From Phymorhynchus buccinoides (taxonomy: Eukaryota; Mollusca; Gastropoda; Neogastropoda; Raphitomidae), in contig CM065713.1 of NCBI GenBank assembly GCA_017654935.2, positions 22,409,872-22,473,871 of the forward strand: a stretch of DNA of 64,000 nt, in the 5' to 3' direction. The notes below the pieces were generated by a model. It was not told the origin of the DNA and did no database searches. It worked only from the letters and a program-made list of their open reading frames with translations. The position numbers and the translations under genes were made by a program. Of the stretch, positions 11,274 through 22,302 are shown in pieces; positions within the stretch are counted from its first letter, which is position 1, and the number at the start of each line of letters is the position of its first letter.

Positions 11274-11554
11274 CAACGGTCAGCACAGAGTTAATAAACT
11301 TTGTCACTAAGTCACGCAAAATTTTCTCAAATCAATACACTGCTTCTATTATTGCATCTTTATTCTTTAGTATGTTGTACGGGGAACTCTCTTACATTCA
11401 CAGGCACTATTATAATTATGTTATGTCAATGTAAGATTGAATAAATTATATTTGCATTTCCAAAATAATATTTATGGACCCGTGTGGAGCACGGGTGTAA
11501 CTAGTTCATAGTATACTATGCCCAAAACCATAAACAAAATATGTACCTTTTTGT

Positions 11555-11890
11555 TGTTTTTTTGCATGTTCTACTATTTACTCTCTCTTCATTATCACAC
11601 AATTCAACACATCACATTTTCTACTATTTTCTCTCTCCGAGTATGTTACATAATTTTTTTTTTTTTTTTTTTAAATGTTGATTGCAATGAGGCTTTTAAT
11701 TTCCTTCGCATTATACGATCTCTCTCTCTCTCTCTCTCTCACTAACTTTTTTTTTTTTTTTACATGTTCTACTATTTACTCTCTCTTCATTATCACACAA
11801 TTCAACACATCACATTTTCTACTATTTTCTCTCTCCGAGTATGTACATAATTATTTTAATTTTTTTAAATGTTGATTGCAATGAGGCACT

Positions 11891-11934
<44 letters not shown>

Positions 11935-12097
11935 ACCTTTTTTTGGGTTTTTTACATGTTCTACTATTTACTCTCTCTTCATTATCACACAATTCAACAC
12001 ATCACATTTTCTACTATTTTCTCTCTCCGAGTATGTACATATTTTTTTCTTTTTTTTTTAATGTTTGATTGCAATGAGGCACTTTAATATACTCTCT

Positions 12098-12134
<37 letters not shown>

Positions 12135-12283
12135 TACCTTTTTGGGTTTTTTTACATGTTCTACTATTTACTCTCTCTTCATTATCACACAATTCAACAC
12201 ATCACATTTTCTACTATTTTCTCTCTCCGAGTATGTACATAATTTTTTTTTTTTTTTTAAATGTTGATTGCAATGAGGCACTT

Positions 12284-12345
<62 letters not shown>
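11555..12345 (+). repeat. Tandem array of about 195-bp units
   Basis: Four units start with TTCTACTATTTACTCTCTC (near 11569, 11765, 11958, 12158). They share ACAATTCAACACATCACATT, CCGAGTATGT, a poly-T run, GTTGATTGCAATGAGGC and a terminal (CT)n stretch. Variation is mainly in the T and CT run lengths. Confidence 0.85.
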
Positions 12346-12346
<1 letters not shown>

Positions 12347-12400
12347 ACACACACACACACACACACACACAACACACACACACACACACACAGGGCACCC
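12296..12400 (+). repeat. (CT)n and (CA)n microsatellites
   Basis: About 45 bp of CT followed, after GTTA, by two CA runs. Confidence 0.9.
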
Positions 12401-12539
12401 TTAAGGCCTACATGACATGGCATTTATCAAGTTGACTAGTATAGATCAATAATGGACAGACTGTAGATCTCGTAATATATCAAGAATATGTTAGGTCTGT
12501 CATAATTATACCGATTGTGTGTACGTATGTATGAGTGAG

Positions 12540-12542
12540 TGA

Positions 12543-12583
<41 letters not shown>

Positions 12584-12716
12584 CGTGCGTGCGTGCGTGT
12601 GAGTGTGTGTGAGTGCGTATGTGTGTGTGTGTCATCGTGTGATAAGTTGTGCGTGCGTATGCTGTGTGTGTGCGTGCGTTGTGTGCGTGTGTGTGTGTGC
12701 GTGTGTGCGCGCGTGC

Positions 12717-12762
<46 letters not shown>

Positions 12763-12800
12763 GCACTCGCTCGCGTGTGTGTGCGCGCGCGCGTGCACGT
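12540..12800 (+). repeat. Compound (GT)n microsatellite
   Basis: GT/GC-rich tract of about 260 bp with interruptions (ATATATAT near 12720). Frames over it are spurious. Confidence 0.9.
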
Positions 12801-12946
12801 GTTTGTGTTGTATGTCATTAGGAGTCTTTCGAAAGAGAGTCAGTCAGCTATAAAAGGGGATTCCATGGAAGAGACTGAAACTGTTTTCGCGTGCTTAGGC
12901 CTACTTTAAACTGACGTTTTTTTCCTGTGTCCATTTTCCTTTCCCT

Positions 12947-13382
12947 TTGGAAAAAAGGTTATCATTTGAGCAGATCTCTGATAAGTTTAATGAATTTTTT
13001 ATGAACAAAATCGAAGCAATCAGGAACAAGCTAAATTCCCCGTCCGATCATGATCACGCAGAGAGCTTTGTCGGAACTAGATTTGTTAATTTCCAAACAG
13101 TGACCTGTGATCAAGTGAAAAAAGTCATCCTTAAGATGCCTAGAAAGTCGTGTGATCTCGACCCCATTCTGTACTCTCTTTTACTGGACTGCTTAGAAGA
13201 ACTGCTCCCTACCATAACCAACATAATGAACGTCTCTCTAACTTCAGGCACAGTACCACAGTCGTTCAAGCATGCTTTGGTGTCCCCCCTCTTAAAGAAA
13301 TCCAACTTAGATCCCGAAATACTAAAACATTACAGGCCCGTTTCAAACCTACCATTTCTGTCCAAAGTGCTAGAGCGCATTG
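12947..13382 (+). pseudogene. Non-LTR retrotransposon reverse transcriptase, N-terminal part
   Basis: An open frame of about 145 codons encodes the start of a LINE reverse transcriptase: MPRKSCDLDPI, then LTSGTVPQSFKHALVSPLLK, then LKHYRPVSNLPFLSKVLERI. This matches the finger region of CR1/L2/jockey-group enzymes. The frame is cut at 13382 by a foldback MITE (13383-13600). After the MITE the sequence is unrelated, so the catalytic YxDD region is missing. Confidence 0.8.
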
Positions 13383-13600
13383 TAGGGGAAGACGGGGTAA
13401 AAAGCGCATGGGCGGGTAAGAAGCCCACCCCAATTATCTCATGAAATAAAGAAAATTTCAGTCAAATTTTGCCCATGAGACGAATGCTATACATTAACGC
13501 TCGTCTCATGGGCAAAATGAGACTGAAATTTGCTTCATTTCATGAGATAATTGGGGTGGGCTTCTTACCCGCCCATGCGCTTTTTACCCCGTCTTCCCCA
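13383..13600. mobile_element. Foldback MITE family G (copy 2), inserted in a LINE
   Basis: Long inverted arms identical in type to 10141-10357. It sits directly after the LINE codons for LERI, so it inserted into, or at the break of, the reverse transcriptase frame. The right tip is CCCCA instead of CCCCTA. Confidence 0.85.
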
Positions 13601-13659
13601 ACAACAACAAAATTCCTTCCGGTCAGAGGTTAGCTAACAATACAAAATAACAAACTAAA

Positions 13660-13840
13660 GCCGGGTTCACATTGGACGCGTAAGCTCCGTAGTGGAAGAA
13701 AGAAGGGTAAAAGTATACGCATAATCAAGGGGAAATAGGGCACACGTGCGCAAATCTTTTCCCTTCTTTGTTTCACTTATTTATGGACTGCGCACGGGTT
13801 TCCGTTTGGAGTATCCGCTTATGTGTGTACACGGCCTTAG
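13660..13840. mobile_element. Possible MITE
   Basis: Weak inverted ends AAGCCGGGTTCACATTGGAC and (complement) AAGGCCGTGTACACACAT, about 180 bp apart. No clear target duplication. Confidence 0.35.
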
Positions 13841-13845
13841 TGGTC

Positions 13846-13935
13846 CGAAAATAATAATAATAATAATAATTAACATTTATAGAGCGCCCTTTCTCTCTTG
13901 AGCTCACGGCCCTTCACAATTATTAAAATAAATAC
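13846..13935 (-). repeat. LINE 3' tail
   Basis: (AAT)n next to ACATTTATAGAGCGCC and GAGCTCACGGCCCTTCACAA. Read on the minus strand this is the GCGCTNTATAAAT-(ATT)n end typical of L2/CR1-like LINEs and their SINEs. Confidence 0.5.
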
Positions 13936-13949
13936 ATACGTGTTAGTCT

Positions 13950-16900
13950 ATGTGCAGTTAGTCTAGAAGGAAACAATCTCTAAATGTCATAGAAAACGAG
14001 ATTTTTCACGTGTTGCTCTATAGTCTAGAAGGAAACAATCTCTAAATGTCAAAGAAAACGAGATTTTTCACGTGTTTCTCTATGTGCAGTTAGTCTAGAA
14101 GGAAACAATCTCTAAATGTCATAGAAAACGAGATTTTTCACGTGTTTCTCTATGTGCAGTTAGTCTAGAAGGAAACAATCTCTAAATGTCAAAGAAAACG
14201 AGATTTTTCACGTGTTGCTCTATAGTCTAGAAGGAAACAATCTCTAAATGTCAAAGAAAACGAGATTTTTCACGTGTTGCTCTATAGTCTAGAAGGAAAC
14301 AATCTCTAAATGTCAAAGAAAACGAGATTTTTCACGTGTTTCTCTATGTGCAGTTAGTCTAGAAGGAAACAATCTCTAAATGTCATAGAAAACGAGATTT
14401 TTCACGTGTTTCTCTATGTGCAGTTAGTCTAGAAGGAAACAATCTCTAAATGTCATAGAAAACGAGATTTTTCACGTGTTGCTCTATGTGCAGTTAGTCT
14501 CGAAGGAAACAATCACTAAATGTCACAGAAAACGAGATTTTTCACGTGTTTCTCTATGTGCAGTTAGTCTAGAAGGAAACAATCTCTAAATGTCATAGAA
14601 AACTAGATTTTTCACGTGTTTCTCTATGTGCAGTTAGTCTAAAAGGAAACTCTCTAAATGTCATAGAAAACGAGATTTTTCACGTGTTTCTCTATGTGCA
14701 GTTAGTCTAAAAGGAAACAATCTCTAAATGTCATAGAAAACGAGATTTTTCACGTGTTGCTCTATAGTCTAGAAGGAAACAATCTCTAAATGTCATAGAA
14801 AACGAGATTTTTCACGTGTTTCTCTATGTGCAGTTAGTCTAGAAGGAAACAATCTCTAAATGTCATAGAAAACTAGATTTTTCACGTGTTTCTCTATGTG
14901 CAGTTAGTCTAGAAGGAAACAATCTCTAAATGTCATAGAAAACGAGATTTTTCACGTGTTTCTCTATGTGCAGTTAGTCTAGAAGGAAACAATCTCTAAA
15001 TGTCATAGAAAACGAGATTTTTCACGTGTTGCTCTATAGTCTAGAAGGAAACAATCTCTAAATGTCAAAGAAAACGAGATTTTTCACGTGTTTCTCTATG
15101 TGCAGTTAGTCTAGAAGGAAACAATCTCTAAATGTCATAGAAAACTAGATTTTTCACGTGTTTCTCTATGTGCAGTTAGTCTAAAAGGAAACTCTCTAAA
15201 TGTCATAGAAAACTAGATTTTTCACGTGTTTCTCTATGTGCAGTTAGTCTAAAAGGAAACTCTCTAAATGTCATAGAAAACTAGATTTTTCACGTGTTTC
15301 TCTATGTGCAGTTAGTCTAAAAGGAAACTCTCTAAATGTCATAGAAAACTAGATTTTTCACGTGTTTCTCTATGTGCAGTTAGTCTAGAAGGAAACAATC
15401 TCTAAATGTCATAGAAAACTAGATTTTTGAAATGTTTCTCTATGTGCAGTTAGTCTAGAAGGAAACAATCTCTAAATGTCATAGAAAACGAGATTTTTCA
15501 CGTGTTGCTCTATAGTCTAGAAGGAAACAATCTCTAAATGTCAAAGAAAACGAGATTTTTGACGTGTTTCTCTATGTGCAGTTAGTCTAGAAGGAAACAA
15601 TCTCTAAATGTCATAGAAAACTAGATTTTTCACGTGTTTCTCTATGTGCAGTTAGTCTAAAAGGAAACTCTCTAAATGTCATAGAAAACTAGATTTTTCA
15701 CGTGTTTCTCTATGTGCAGTTAGTCTAAAAGGAAACTCTCTAAATGTCATAGAAAACTAGATTTTTCACGTGTTTCTCTATGTGCAGTTAGTCTAAAAGG
15801 AAACAATCTCTAAATGTCATAGAAAACTAGATTTTTCAAATGTTTCTCTATGTGCAGTTAGTCTAGAAGGAAACAATCTCTAAATGTCATAGAAAACGAG
15901 ATTTTTCACGTGTTTCTCTATGTGCAGTTAGTCTAGAAGGAAACAATCTCTAAATGTCAAAGAAAACGAGATTTTTCACGTGTTGCTCTATAGTCTAGAA
16001 GGAAACAATCTCTAAATGTCAAAGAAAACGAGATTTTTCACGTGTTTCTCTGTGTGCATTTAGTCTAGAAGGAAACAATCTCTAAATGTCATAGAAAACT
16101 AGATTTTTCACGTGTTTCTCTATGTGCAGTTAGTCTAAAAGGAAACTCTCTAAATGTCATAGAAAACGAGATTTTTCACGTGTTGCTCTATAGTCTAGAA
16201 GGAAACAATCTCTAAATGTCAAAGAAAACGAGATTTTTCACGTGTTTCTCTATGTGCAGTTAGTCTAGAAGGAAACAATCTCTAAATGTCAAAGAAAACG
16301 AGATTTTTCACGTGTTTCTCTATGTGCAGTTAGTCTAGAAGGAAACAATCTCTAAATGTCATAGAAAACGAGATTTTTCACGTGTTTCTCTATGTGCAGT
16401 TAGTCTAGAAGGAAACAATCTCTAAATGTCATAGAAAACTAGATTTTTCACGTGTTTCTCTATGTGCAGTTAGTCTAAAAGGAAACTCTCTAAATGTCAT
16501 AGAAAACTAGATTTTTCACGTGTTTCTCTATGTGCAGTTAGTCTAAAAGGAAACAATCTCTAAATGTCATAGAAAACTAGATTTTTCAAATGTTTCTCTA
16601 TGTGCAGTTAGTCTAGAAGGAAACAATCTCTAAATGTCAAAGAAAACGAGATTTTTCACGTGTTGCTCTATAGTCTAGAAGGAAACAATCTCTAAATGTC
16701 AAAGAAAACGAGATTTTTCACGTGTTTCTCTATGTGCAGTTAGTCTAGAAGGAAACAATCTCTAAATGTCATAGAAAACTAGATTTTTCACGTGTTTCTC
16801 TATGTGCAGTTAGTCTAAAAGGAAACTCTCTAAATGTCATAGAAAACTAGATTTTTCACGTGTTTCTCTATGTGCAGTTAGTCTAAAAGGAAACTCTCTA

Positions 16901-17830
16901 AATGTCATAGAAAACTAGATTTTTCACGTGTTTCTCTATGTGCAGTTAGTCTAAAAGGAAACTCTCTAAATGTCATAGAAAACGAGATTTTTCACGTGTT
17001 TCTCTATGTGCAGTTAGTCTAAAAGGAAACTCTCTAAATGTCATAGAAAACTAGATTTTTCACGTGTTTCTCTATGTGCAGTTTGTCTAAAAGGAAACAA
17101 TCTCTAAATGTCATAGAAAACTAGATTTTTCAAATGTTTCTCTATGTGCAGTTAGTCTAGAAGGAAACAATCTCTAAATGTCAAAGAAAACGAGATTTTT
17201 CACGTGTTGCTCTATAGTCTAGAAGGAAACAATCTCTAAATGTCAAAGAAAACGAGATTTTTCACGTGTTTCTCTGTGTGCAGTTAGTCTAGAAGGAAAC
17301 AATCTCTAAATGTCATAGAAAACGAGATTTTTCACATGTTGCTCTATGTGCAGTTAGTCTAGAAGGAAACAATCTCTAAATGTCATAGAAAACGAGATTT
17401 TTCACGTGTTTCTCTATGTGCAGTTAGTCTAGAAGGAAACAATCTCTAAATGTCATAGAAAACGAGATTTTTCACATGTTTCTCTATGTGCAGTTAGTCT
17501 AGAAGGAAACAATCTCTAAATGTCATAGAAAACGAGATTTTTCACGTGTTTCTCTATGTGCAGTTAGTCTAGAAGGAAACAATCTCTAAATGTCATAGAA
17601 AACGAGATTTTTCACATGTTTCTCTGTGTGCATTTAGTCTAGAAGGAAACAATCTCTAAATGTCATAGAAAACGAGATTTTTCACGTGTTTCTCTGTGTG
17701 CATTTAGTCTAGAAGGAAACAATCTCTAAATGTCATAGAAAACGAGATTTGTCACATGCTTCTCTATGTGCAGTTAGTCTAGAAGGAAACAATCTCTAAA
17801 TGTCATAGAAAACGAGATTTGTCACTCACA
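13950..17830 (+). repeat. 3.9-kb satellite of about 70-bp units
   Basis: About 56 tandem units. The unit contains AGTCTAGAAGGAAACAATCT, CTAAATGTCATAGAAAACGA and GATTTTTCACGTGTTTCTCT. Length classes are 70 bp; 68 bp (AA lost after GGAAAC); and 62 bp (GTGCAGTT lost). Sequence classes are CGAG or CTAG, TCATAG or TCAAAG, and CACGTG or CAAATG. No ORF longer than 60 codons crosses it. A diverged inverted copy lies at about 18004-18070. Confidence 0.95.
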
Positions 17831-18003
17831 AAAAAAATCTTTTTTGTTCCGAAATTTCGAAGTGGTATTTGTTTGTATTTTTAAACGGTTGTATCTTCGT
17901 ATTGCTAAGGATAACAGAGGCGGTCTCTTGCCATAACCCTTCTTAATTAAACATCATAGCCTACTACCAATACCGCTTGGACATTTCTGGCCACGAAAAA
18001 AAA

Positions 18004-18070
18004 AAGAAATTGATAAATCTCATTTTCTAGGCCATTTAGAGACTGTTTCATTCTGAACTAAGTTGGCTAA
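18004..18070 (-). repeat. Inverted, diverged copy of the 70-bp satellite unit
   Basis: The complement of this stretch reads AGTTCAGAATGAAACAGTCT then CTAAATGGCCTAGAAAATGA then GATTTATC, aligning along the satellite unit with about 80% identity by eye. It stands alone about 170 bp beyond the array in opposite orientation, as the second terminal inverted repeat of a transposon would. Confidence 0.65.
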
Positions 18071-18132
18071 TGTCTTTTTGTTGTAACCAATGCATGGATG
18101 ACAGGGGGGTCAGTTGTTCCAATGCTTAGAAA

Positions 18133-18602
18133 CAAGCGCGAAATCGCAATAGTTTGTGGCACACGGTCTATTTTTACCACTCCAATCATGAGTCACCTCC
18201 CCTGGCTTTTCAATAATTTTAATCTGTAAACCAGAATGTTATCTCTGCACCATTTCGTAACTTTTTATATCTTTTGGAAAACATTTAAAACTATGTATCC
18301 TACTTATGCTCATCAAAAGAAGCACAGCATACTCGTCGTGTCTGTTGTAGTGTCTGTATTACGTATGTTTATTATTTTGTACGCTTTTAAAATACATCAT
18401 TTTAAAAAGCGGCCTCAATTTGAAGTGTAGCCTCGATTTCTGTCCCACATGGTTAATTCCCAGAGGACGTAAAACAAAACTAAAAAAAAAAAAAAAAAAA
18501 AAAAAAAAGCCTCCATTTGAAGTGCGACAATTTTGGACAGACAGACAGACCGACCAACAGACAGACAAAGTGAGTTATAGGTTTGTGGCTTGAACCACAA
18601 AC
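18133..18602 (+). mobile_element. Helentron-like non-autonomous element (copy 1)
   Basis: The same sequence is inserted at 31001-31546 and absent at the homologous site near 29507-29511, which defines its ends: CAAGCGCGAAATCGC on the left and TTGAACCACAAAC on the right. It has subterminal inverted repeats (GTTTGTGGC near the left end, GCCACAAAC-type at the right), a 3' hairpin, and a tetranucleotide (ACAG)n tract (18537-18566). These are features of Helentron-associated elements. A poly-A run lies at 18482-18508. Non-coding. Confidence 0.6.
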
Positions 18603-18640
18603 AATAATTTAAAAAAATTGCTAAAGTTACGACTGGGGTT

Positions 18641-18857
18641 TAAAGTCCCTCGTGTCAAAATCACGGGTTTCCCGTGTTTTTTCTCTTATAGCTGGTAAGA
18701 AATCTTGTTTTGACCAGGTTTGACTCCCATACAAATGTCCCCAAATTGAAAACCGAAACATCGTTTTAAAGAGCAGCCTCAATTTTGAAGTTGGGGACAT
18801 TTGTATGTGGGAGTCGGGTCACAACGATAACCTAGAAAAAAAAACCCAAGGGACTTA
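18641..18857. mobile_element. MITE with imperfect inverted repeat
   Basis: AAGTCCCT at the left and AGGGACTT at the right, with an inner inverted pair TTTGACTCCCATACAAATGT and ACATTTGTATGTGGGAGTC. No clear target duplication. Confidence 0.5.
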
Positions 18858-19027
18858 ATCGTGGTGCGTCAGTGTGAGTCGTTTAACAAAATTGTGGAGA
18901 CAATTTTACATTGTCGCATCCGACTATGACTTCCAGATAGCGGAGGAGGCAGCTGCTGTTCTGGAGGGAAGTGCCGAAATGTATTTATAGAAAAAACCTC
19001 ACCCAGGGTACATCCCCACTCTCTCGT

Positions 19028-19290
19028 CCAAGATGACTTGAGGACAGCTTCTTCTTCTTCTTCTTCGATCGCTCAGTTTCCTGTCAATTATGAGCGCAGA
19101 TGTTTCATGCTGCCGCTATGCGCCTAACTAAGAAATAGTGTAGGCCCAGCAAGTCCGACTTCGGCTGGAGGAAATGTTTTTGAAAGCGTTTCTTGAAAGA
19201 AAAAAAGTTTTTTTTTAAAAGGCAGGAGAATGGACCAGAAAGATAGTAGATGACAGTAAGCAAAGGGAAAAGGCAGAGTCAAAGAGTGTG
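19028..19290 (-). repeat. SINE family A
   Basis: The minus-strand copy begins on the + strand with its (TTC)n tail complement (19050-19066), followed by GCTCAGTTTCCTGTCAATTA and ATGCTGCCGCTATGCGCCTA. It matches the + copy at 23388-23670. Confidence 0.7.
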
Positions 19291-19654
19291 AGAGCACTTC
19301 GTGAAAATTAGAGTTGAATACCCCGAGTTACTCGGTCAAATACCATAGCAACCATGGCGGCATCGCGTCAAAGCTTGAAACCGCAGGATGCGAGTCAGCG
19401 ACTTGCAAACATTTTTTTTAATAAAAAAAATGAGGGGCGGCCAGTATCCACAAAATGATAGAACTTGCAAAATGTGACGTAAAAATATATAAATGACATC
19501 GGTGTTCTAAGTGATGTAAGCCTACTCAAACACACGAGATGAGAGCTGGGGATCAACCTGATGGTAGAGTAGCTTCCCCTGTTTGACCGATTGAATTAGG
19601 CAAGACCACTCCCACACACCGTGAAATGACCCCCCCTTAATTATGTCCGAACAA

Positions 19655-20135
19655 TTCCTATTATGAGCACAGATGCGTCATGCTGCCGTTATGCGCCTAA
19701 GAAAGTTAGGCCCCGGCATGCAGCAAGTCCGAACTTCGGCCGGAGGAGGAAATCTTTCTGAAAGTGCTTCTTGGGGGAAAAAAAGAAAAAGAAAGGCAAG
19801 AAGAATGGACCGGTAAGGCAGAAAGATGGTAGATGACAGTAAGCAAAGGGAAAAAGGCAGAGTCAAAGAGAGTGACAGACTAGATAGAGGAAGTTACAAG
19901 CACAGAACTTCCATGATGATGAAATTCTGCCTAACGTCCTCCGGTCTGGAACAGACACATACGGGACATTAGTAGACATAAAGATGGTGGGAACGATCCT
20001 GGAGGCAATGCCCGGAGGCAGTGCAACACCAGGAAAGTTCCGAATGTTTAACAATGCAGATGTGAATACCGAGTATCCAACAACAAACGTTTAATAAGCA
20101 CAGAACTTTCAGAAGGTGGGGGAACTATTCATGCA
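19655..20135 (-). repeat. SINE family A split by a retroposed insert
   Basis: The SINE runs 19655-19910 and resumes at 20096 (CAGAAGGTGGGGGAACTATT). The insert at 19911-20095 is flanked by perfect 13-bp duplications, AAGCACAGAACTT (19898-19910 and 20096-20108), so it arrived by target-primed retroposition. Part of the insert (GGCAATGCCCGGAGGCAGTG) recurs inverted near 49908-49930, showing it is itself a dispersed repeat. Confidence 0.7.
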
Positions 20136-20511
20136 AGACGGGGGTTGAGGACAGCTGTCGTCGGGGAAGGTCCCCGAAAGGCCAACTTGTGCACGTGGGG
20201 CGGATTAGGTAGAGTTAAGATCCTTAGCCCTAATTACTAAACGCAAGGTATAACCTTCCATTTCAAGGCAGCTTCTTAGTGACGGCAAACTCATTCTCTT
20301 TTTCTGCCTGTCTGTGTCTCTCTCGTGAGCACGCGCGTGCGGTGAAAACTGACTATTTATTCTGTTTTGATGAAACAGAGGAAGTAAAAATAAGACACGA
20401 GAATGGTGTCCCATGGGTCCACCAGAAAAGCGCATTAAGGCCGGCTGTGTTGTAATATTGTGGACATGATAGAAATAATCAGCGACGTTGTGTGTGTGCG
20501 TGCGTGTATGT

Positions 20512-20585
20512 GTTCAAATCTCTTGAAAGAAGGGTGGCAATTGCATTATTTAAACCAAGTGACCTTTCATCGCGGGTAATATTTT
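20512..20585 (+). pseudogene. Diverged remnant of the peptide gene's 5' UTR exon
   Basis: AAATCTCTTGAAAGAAGGGT and AACCAAGTGACCTTTCATCG align to 21203-21262, the sequence just upstream of the peptide gene start codon, and the match stops just before the ATG. It is flanked by direct repeats of GATAGAAATAATCAGCGACG (20468 and 20588), so it seems to be an older, truncated duplicate. Confidence 0.55.
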
Positions 20586-20978
20586 GATAGAAATAATCAG
20601 CGACGTTGTGTGTGTGCGCTCTTGTTTTCCCCGCGTCGTTTTGACAATGTGAAAATCGAACCGAACTGTTTTGACGCACCCCATTGTTTTGACGTCAAAA
20701 CAGTGAAAACCTAGATTTTCGAGTTTCCCGCCCATAACTGTCATATAGCAAAATGGTGTCTTGTGTCCAAACAATACAAAATGTCCCGTGCTTCCCGTTT
20801 CAAAAACTTTAAAGGCTGATTTTTCACGGTCAACTTAAGTGATGTGTTTTTCATGCAAGTGCTTAATGACTAATGGCGGAGTGATGTCCCTTGCTGGCTT
20901 GTTTGACAATGATTCTGGGGACATCCCGCCAGGGTTTGGAGTAGGATAAGGATTAGGAACAATGTCACTCTGTCAACT

Positions 20979-20981
<3 letters not shown>

Positions 20982-21036
<55 letters not shown>
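20982..21036 (+). repeat. (GT)n microsatellite
   Basis: About 54 bp here and only about 22 bp at the homologous position in copy B (29722-29744). Confidence 0.95.
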
Positions 21037-21038
<2 letters not shown>

Positions 21039-21269
21039 CTCATTGTCAACACAATGGTGGTAAGCTTTGCAGACCGTGTGTAAATGAGTGTATTATATGC
21101 ATTCGAATCAGACCATTCAGGAGCATGTTCTCACAAAAAATTACTGCAATATGTTTGATAGTTTAATCAGAAATCACTGTCAAGACGTGTGTGTGTGTTT
21201 TCAGATCTCTTGAAGGAAGCGTGGAAATTGCATTGCATAAACCACGTGACCTTTCATCGCTGGTTGGAA

Positions 21270-21351
21270 ATGATGACGAAGATGATGACCCTGACCACCA
21301 CCGCTGTGGCTGCCATTTTCTTGGCTCTTCTGACGTCCGACGTCCTTTCCG
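21270..21351 (+). CDS. Secreted dibasic-processed peptide precursor, copy 1, exon 1 (signal peptide)
   Basis: ATG at 21270 (a second in-frame ATG follows directly) opens 27 codons ending in a hydrophobic core, AVAAIFLALLTSDVLS, a classic secretory signal peptide. The exon ends at G|GTTAAGT (21351/21352), phase 1, and joins in frame to 22682. A likely upstream acceptor, TTTTCAG, ends at 21204, making 21205-21269 5' UTR. The joined protein has 134 residues: signal 1-27, a Gln run at 42-48, RRKR at 70-73, a Cys-containing peptide at 74-116, RRKR at 117-120 and a 14-residue tail. This is the layout of a neuropeptide or peptide-hormone precursor cleaved by furin/PC-type convertases. I do not recognise the family. 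The 1330-bp intron is full of CT/GA repeats and mobile elements. Confidence 0.7.
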
Positions 21352-21426
21352 GTTAAGTCTCTCTCTCTCTCTCTCTCTGTTTTTCAGTTGTACACATACA
21401 CACAGATAGGTCTACTCACAGAGGAG

Positions 21427-21429
<3 letters not shown>

Positions 21430-21499
<70 letters not shown>
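21430..21499 (+). repeat. (GA)n microsatellite in peptide gene intron
   Basis: About 35 GA units; the copy B counterpart is at 30131-30225. Confidence 0.95.
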
Positions 21500-21501
<2 letters not shown>

Positions 21502-21739
21502 TACATACACATGTACACAGAGAGGAAAAGACCGAAAGGGGGAAGGAGAGACAAGTGTATATCTGTCCCTCTGAGGCAGATAGAGACAAAGAGAAACAAG
21601 TGCAACGCCGAGCGTCTGCAAAGTCCCCTCGCAGCATCGCCTAGCTACTCCGAAATCGGAATGTGTCGGCTGTACACATACATAAAAACGCATCAAAACA
21701 GCACGTAACTACATAAAAACGCATCAAAACAGCACGTAA

Positions 21740-22135
21740 CTGAATAGTTTTTTTATATATAGCCTTGGGGTTCGGACCCGTGATTTGAGCGCGCGCGATC
21801 GTTGATGCGCACAGAAAAATTCATGACAACTGTGTTATTCATCAAGAAATGTTGTGAAAAAACTGCATTAAAATACATGCAAAACTTCGCGAGATATTAG
21901 CGATTATGTGTTTCGGGGTTTGAACCCCGTAACTGGCGCGACCTTGACCTTAATGTAAAACTAAATACATCAGTGGATAGCGTGCATCTTGGCAAACTAG
22001 TATACCAAATTTGATGATGATAGACTGAATAGGTTTTTTTAGAAAAACGGACGAATAGCCGGACGGACGGAGGCACGCCGCCGGGCGGACGGACCAGACA
22101 AAAACAATAGTTCCCCGAACCTTCAGCTCGGGGAC
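21740..22135 (+). mobile_element. Possible Helentron-like element in intron
   Basis: Contains ACGGACGAATAGCCGGACGG and GGACGGACCAGAC tetranucleotide-like runs, then a hairpin CCCCGAACCTTCAGCTCGGGG near its 3' edge. This is the layout of Helentron-associated elements. Copy B has it at 30490-30887. Confidence 0.4.
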
Positions 22136-22302
22136 TAATAACCATAAGAGGGGGGTCCTCAGTAATTACACATGGGCGTGCGTGAACACACAGAACCATC
22201 ACCCACAACTTAAAATCTCTATAACTATAACTAAATATATTAAAGAGAAAAAAATCAAACATACACAACACCCCAACGACCAAATAAACATACACACACA
22301 CA

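Noticed and set aside
13950..17830. CRISPR-like regular array
   Set aside because: Units are contiguous with no unique spacers, in a eukaryotic setting; it is a satellite.
21191..21409. 72-codon frame over the signal-peptide exon (also 29898-30116)
   Set aside because: Same DNA in another frame; it runs through the donor into CT repeats, whereas the 21270 frame has a signal peptide and a phase-consistent partner exon.
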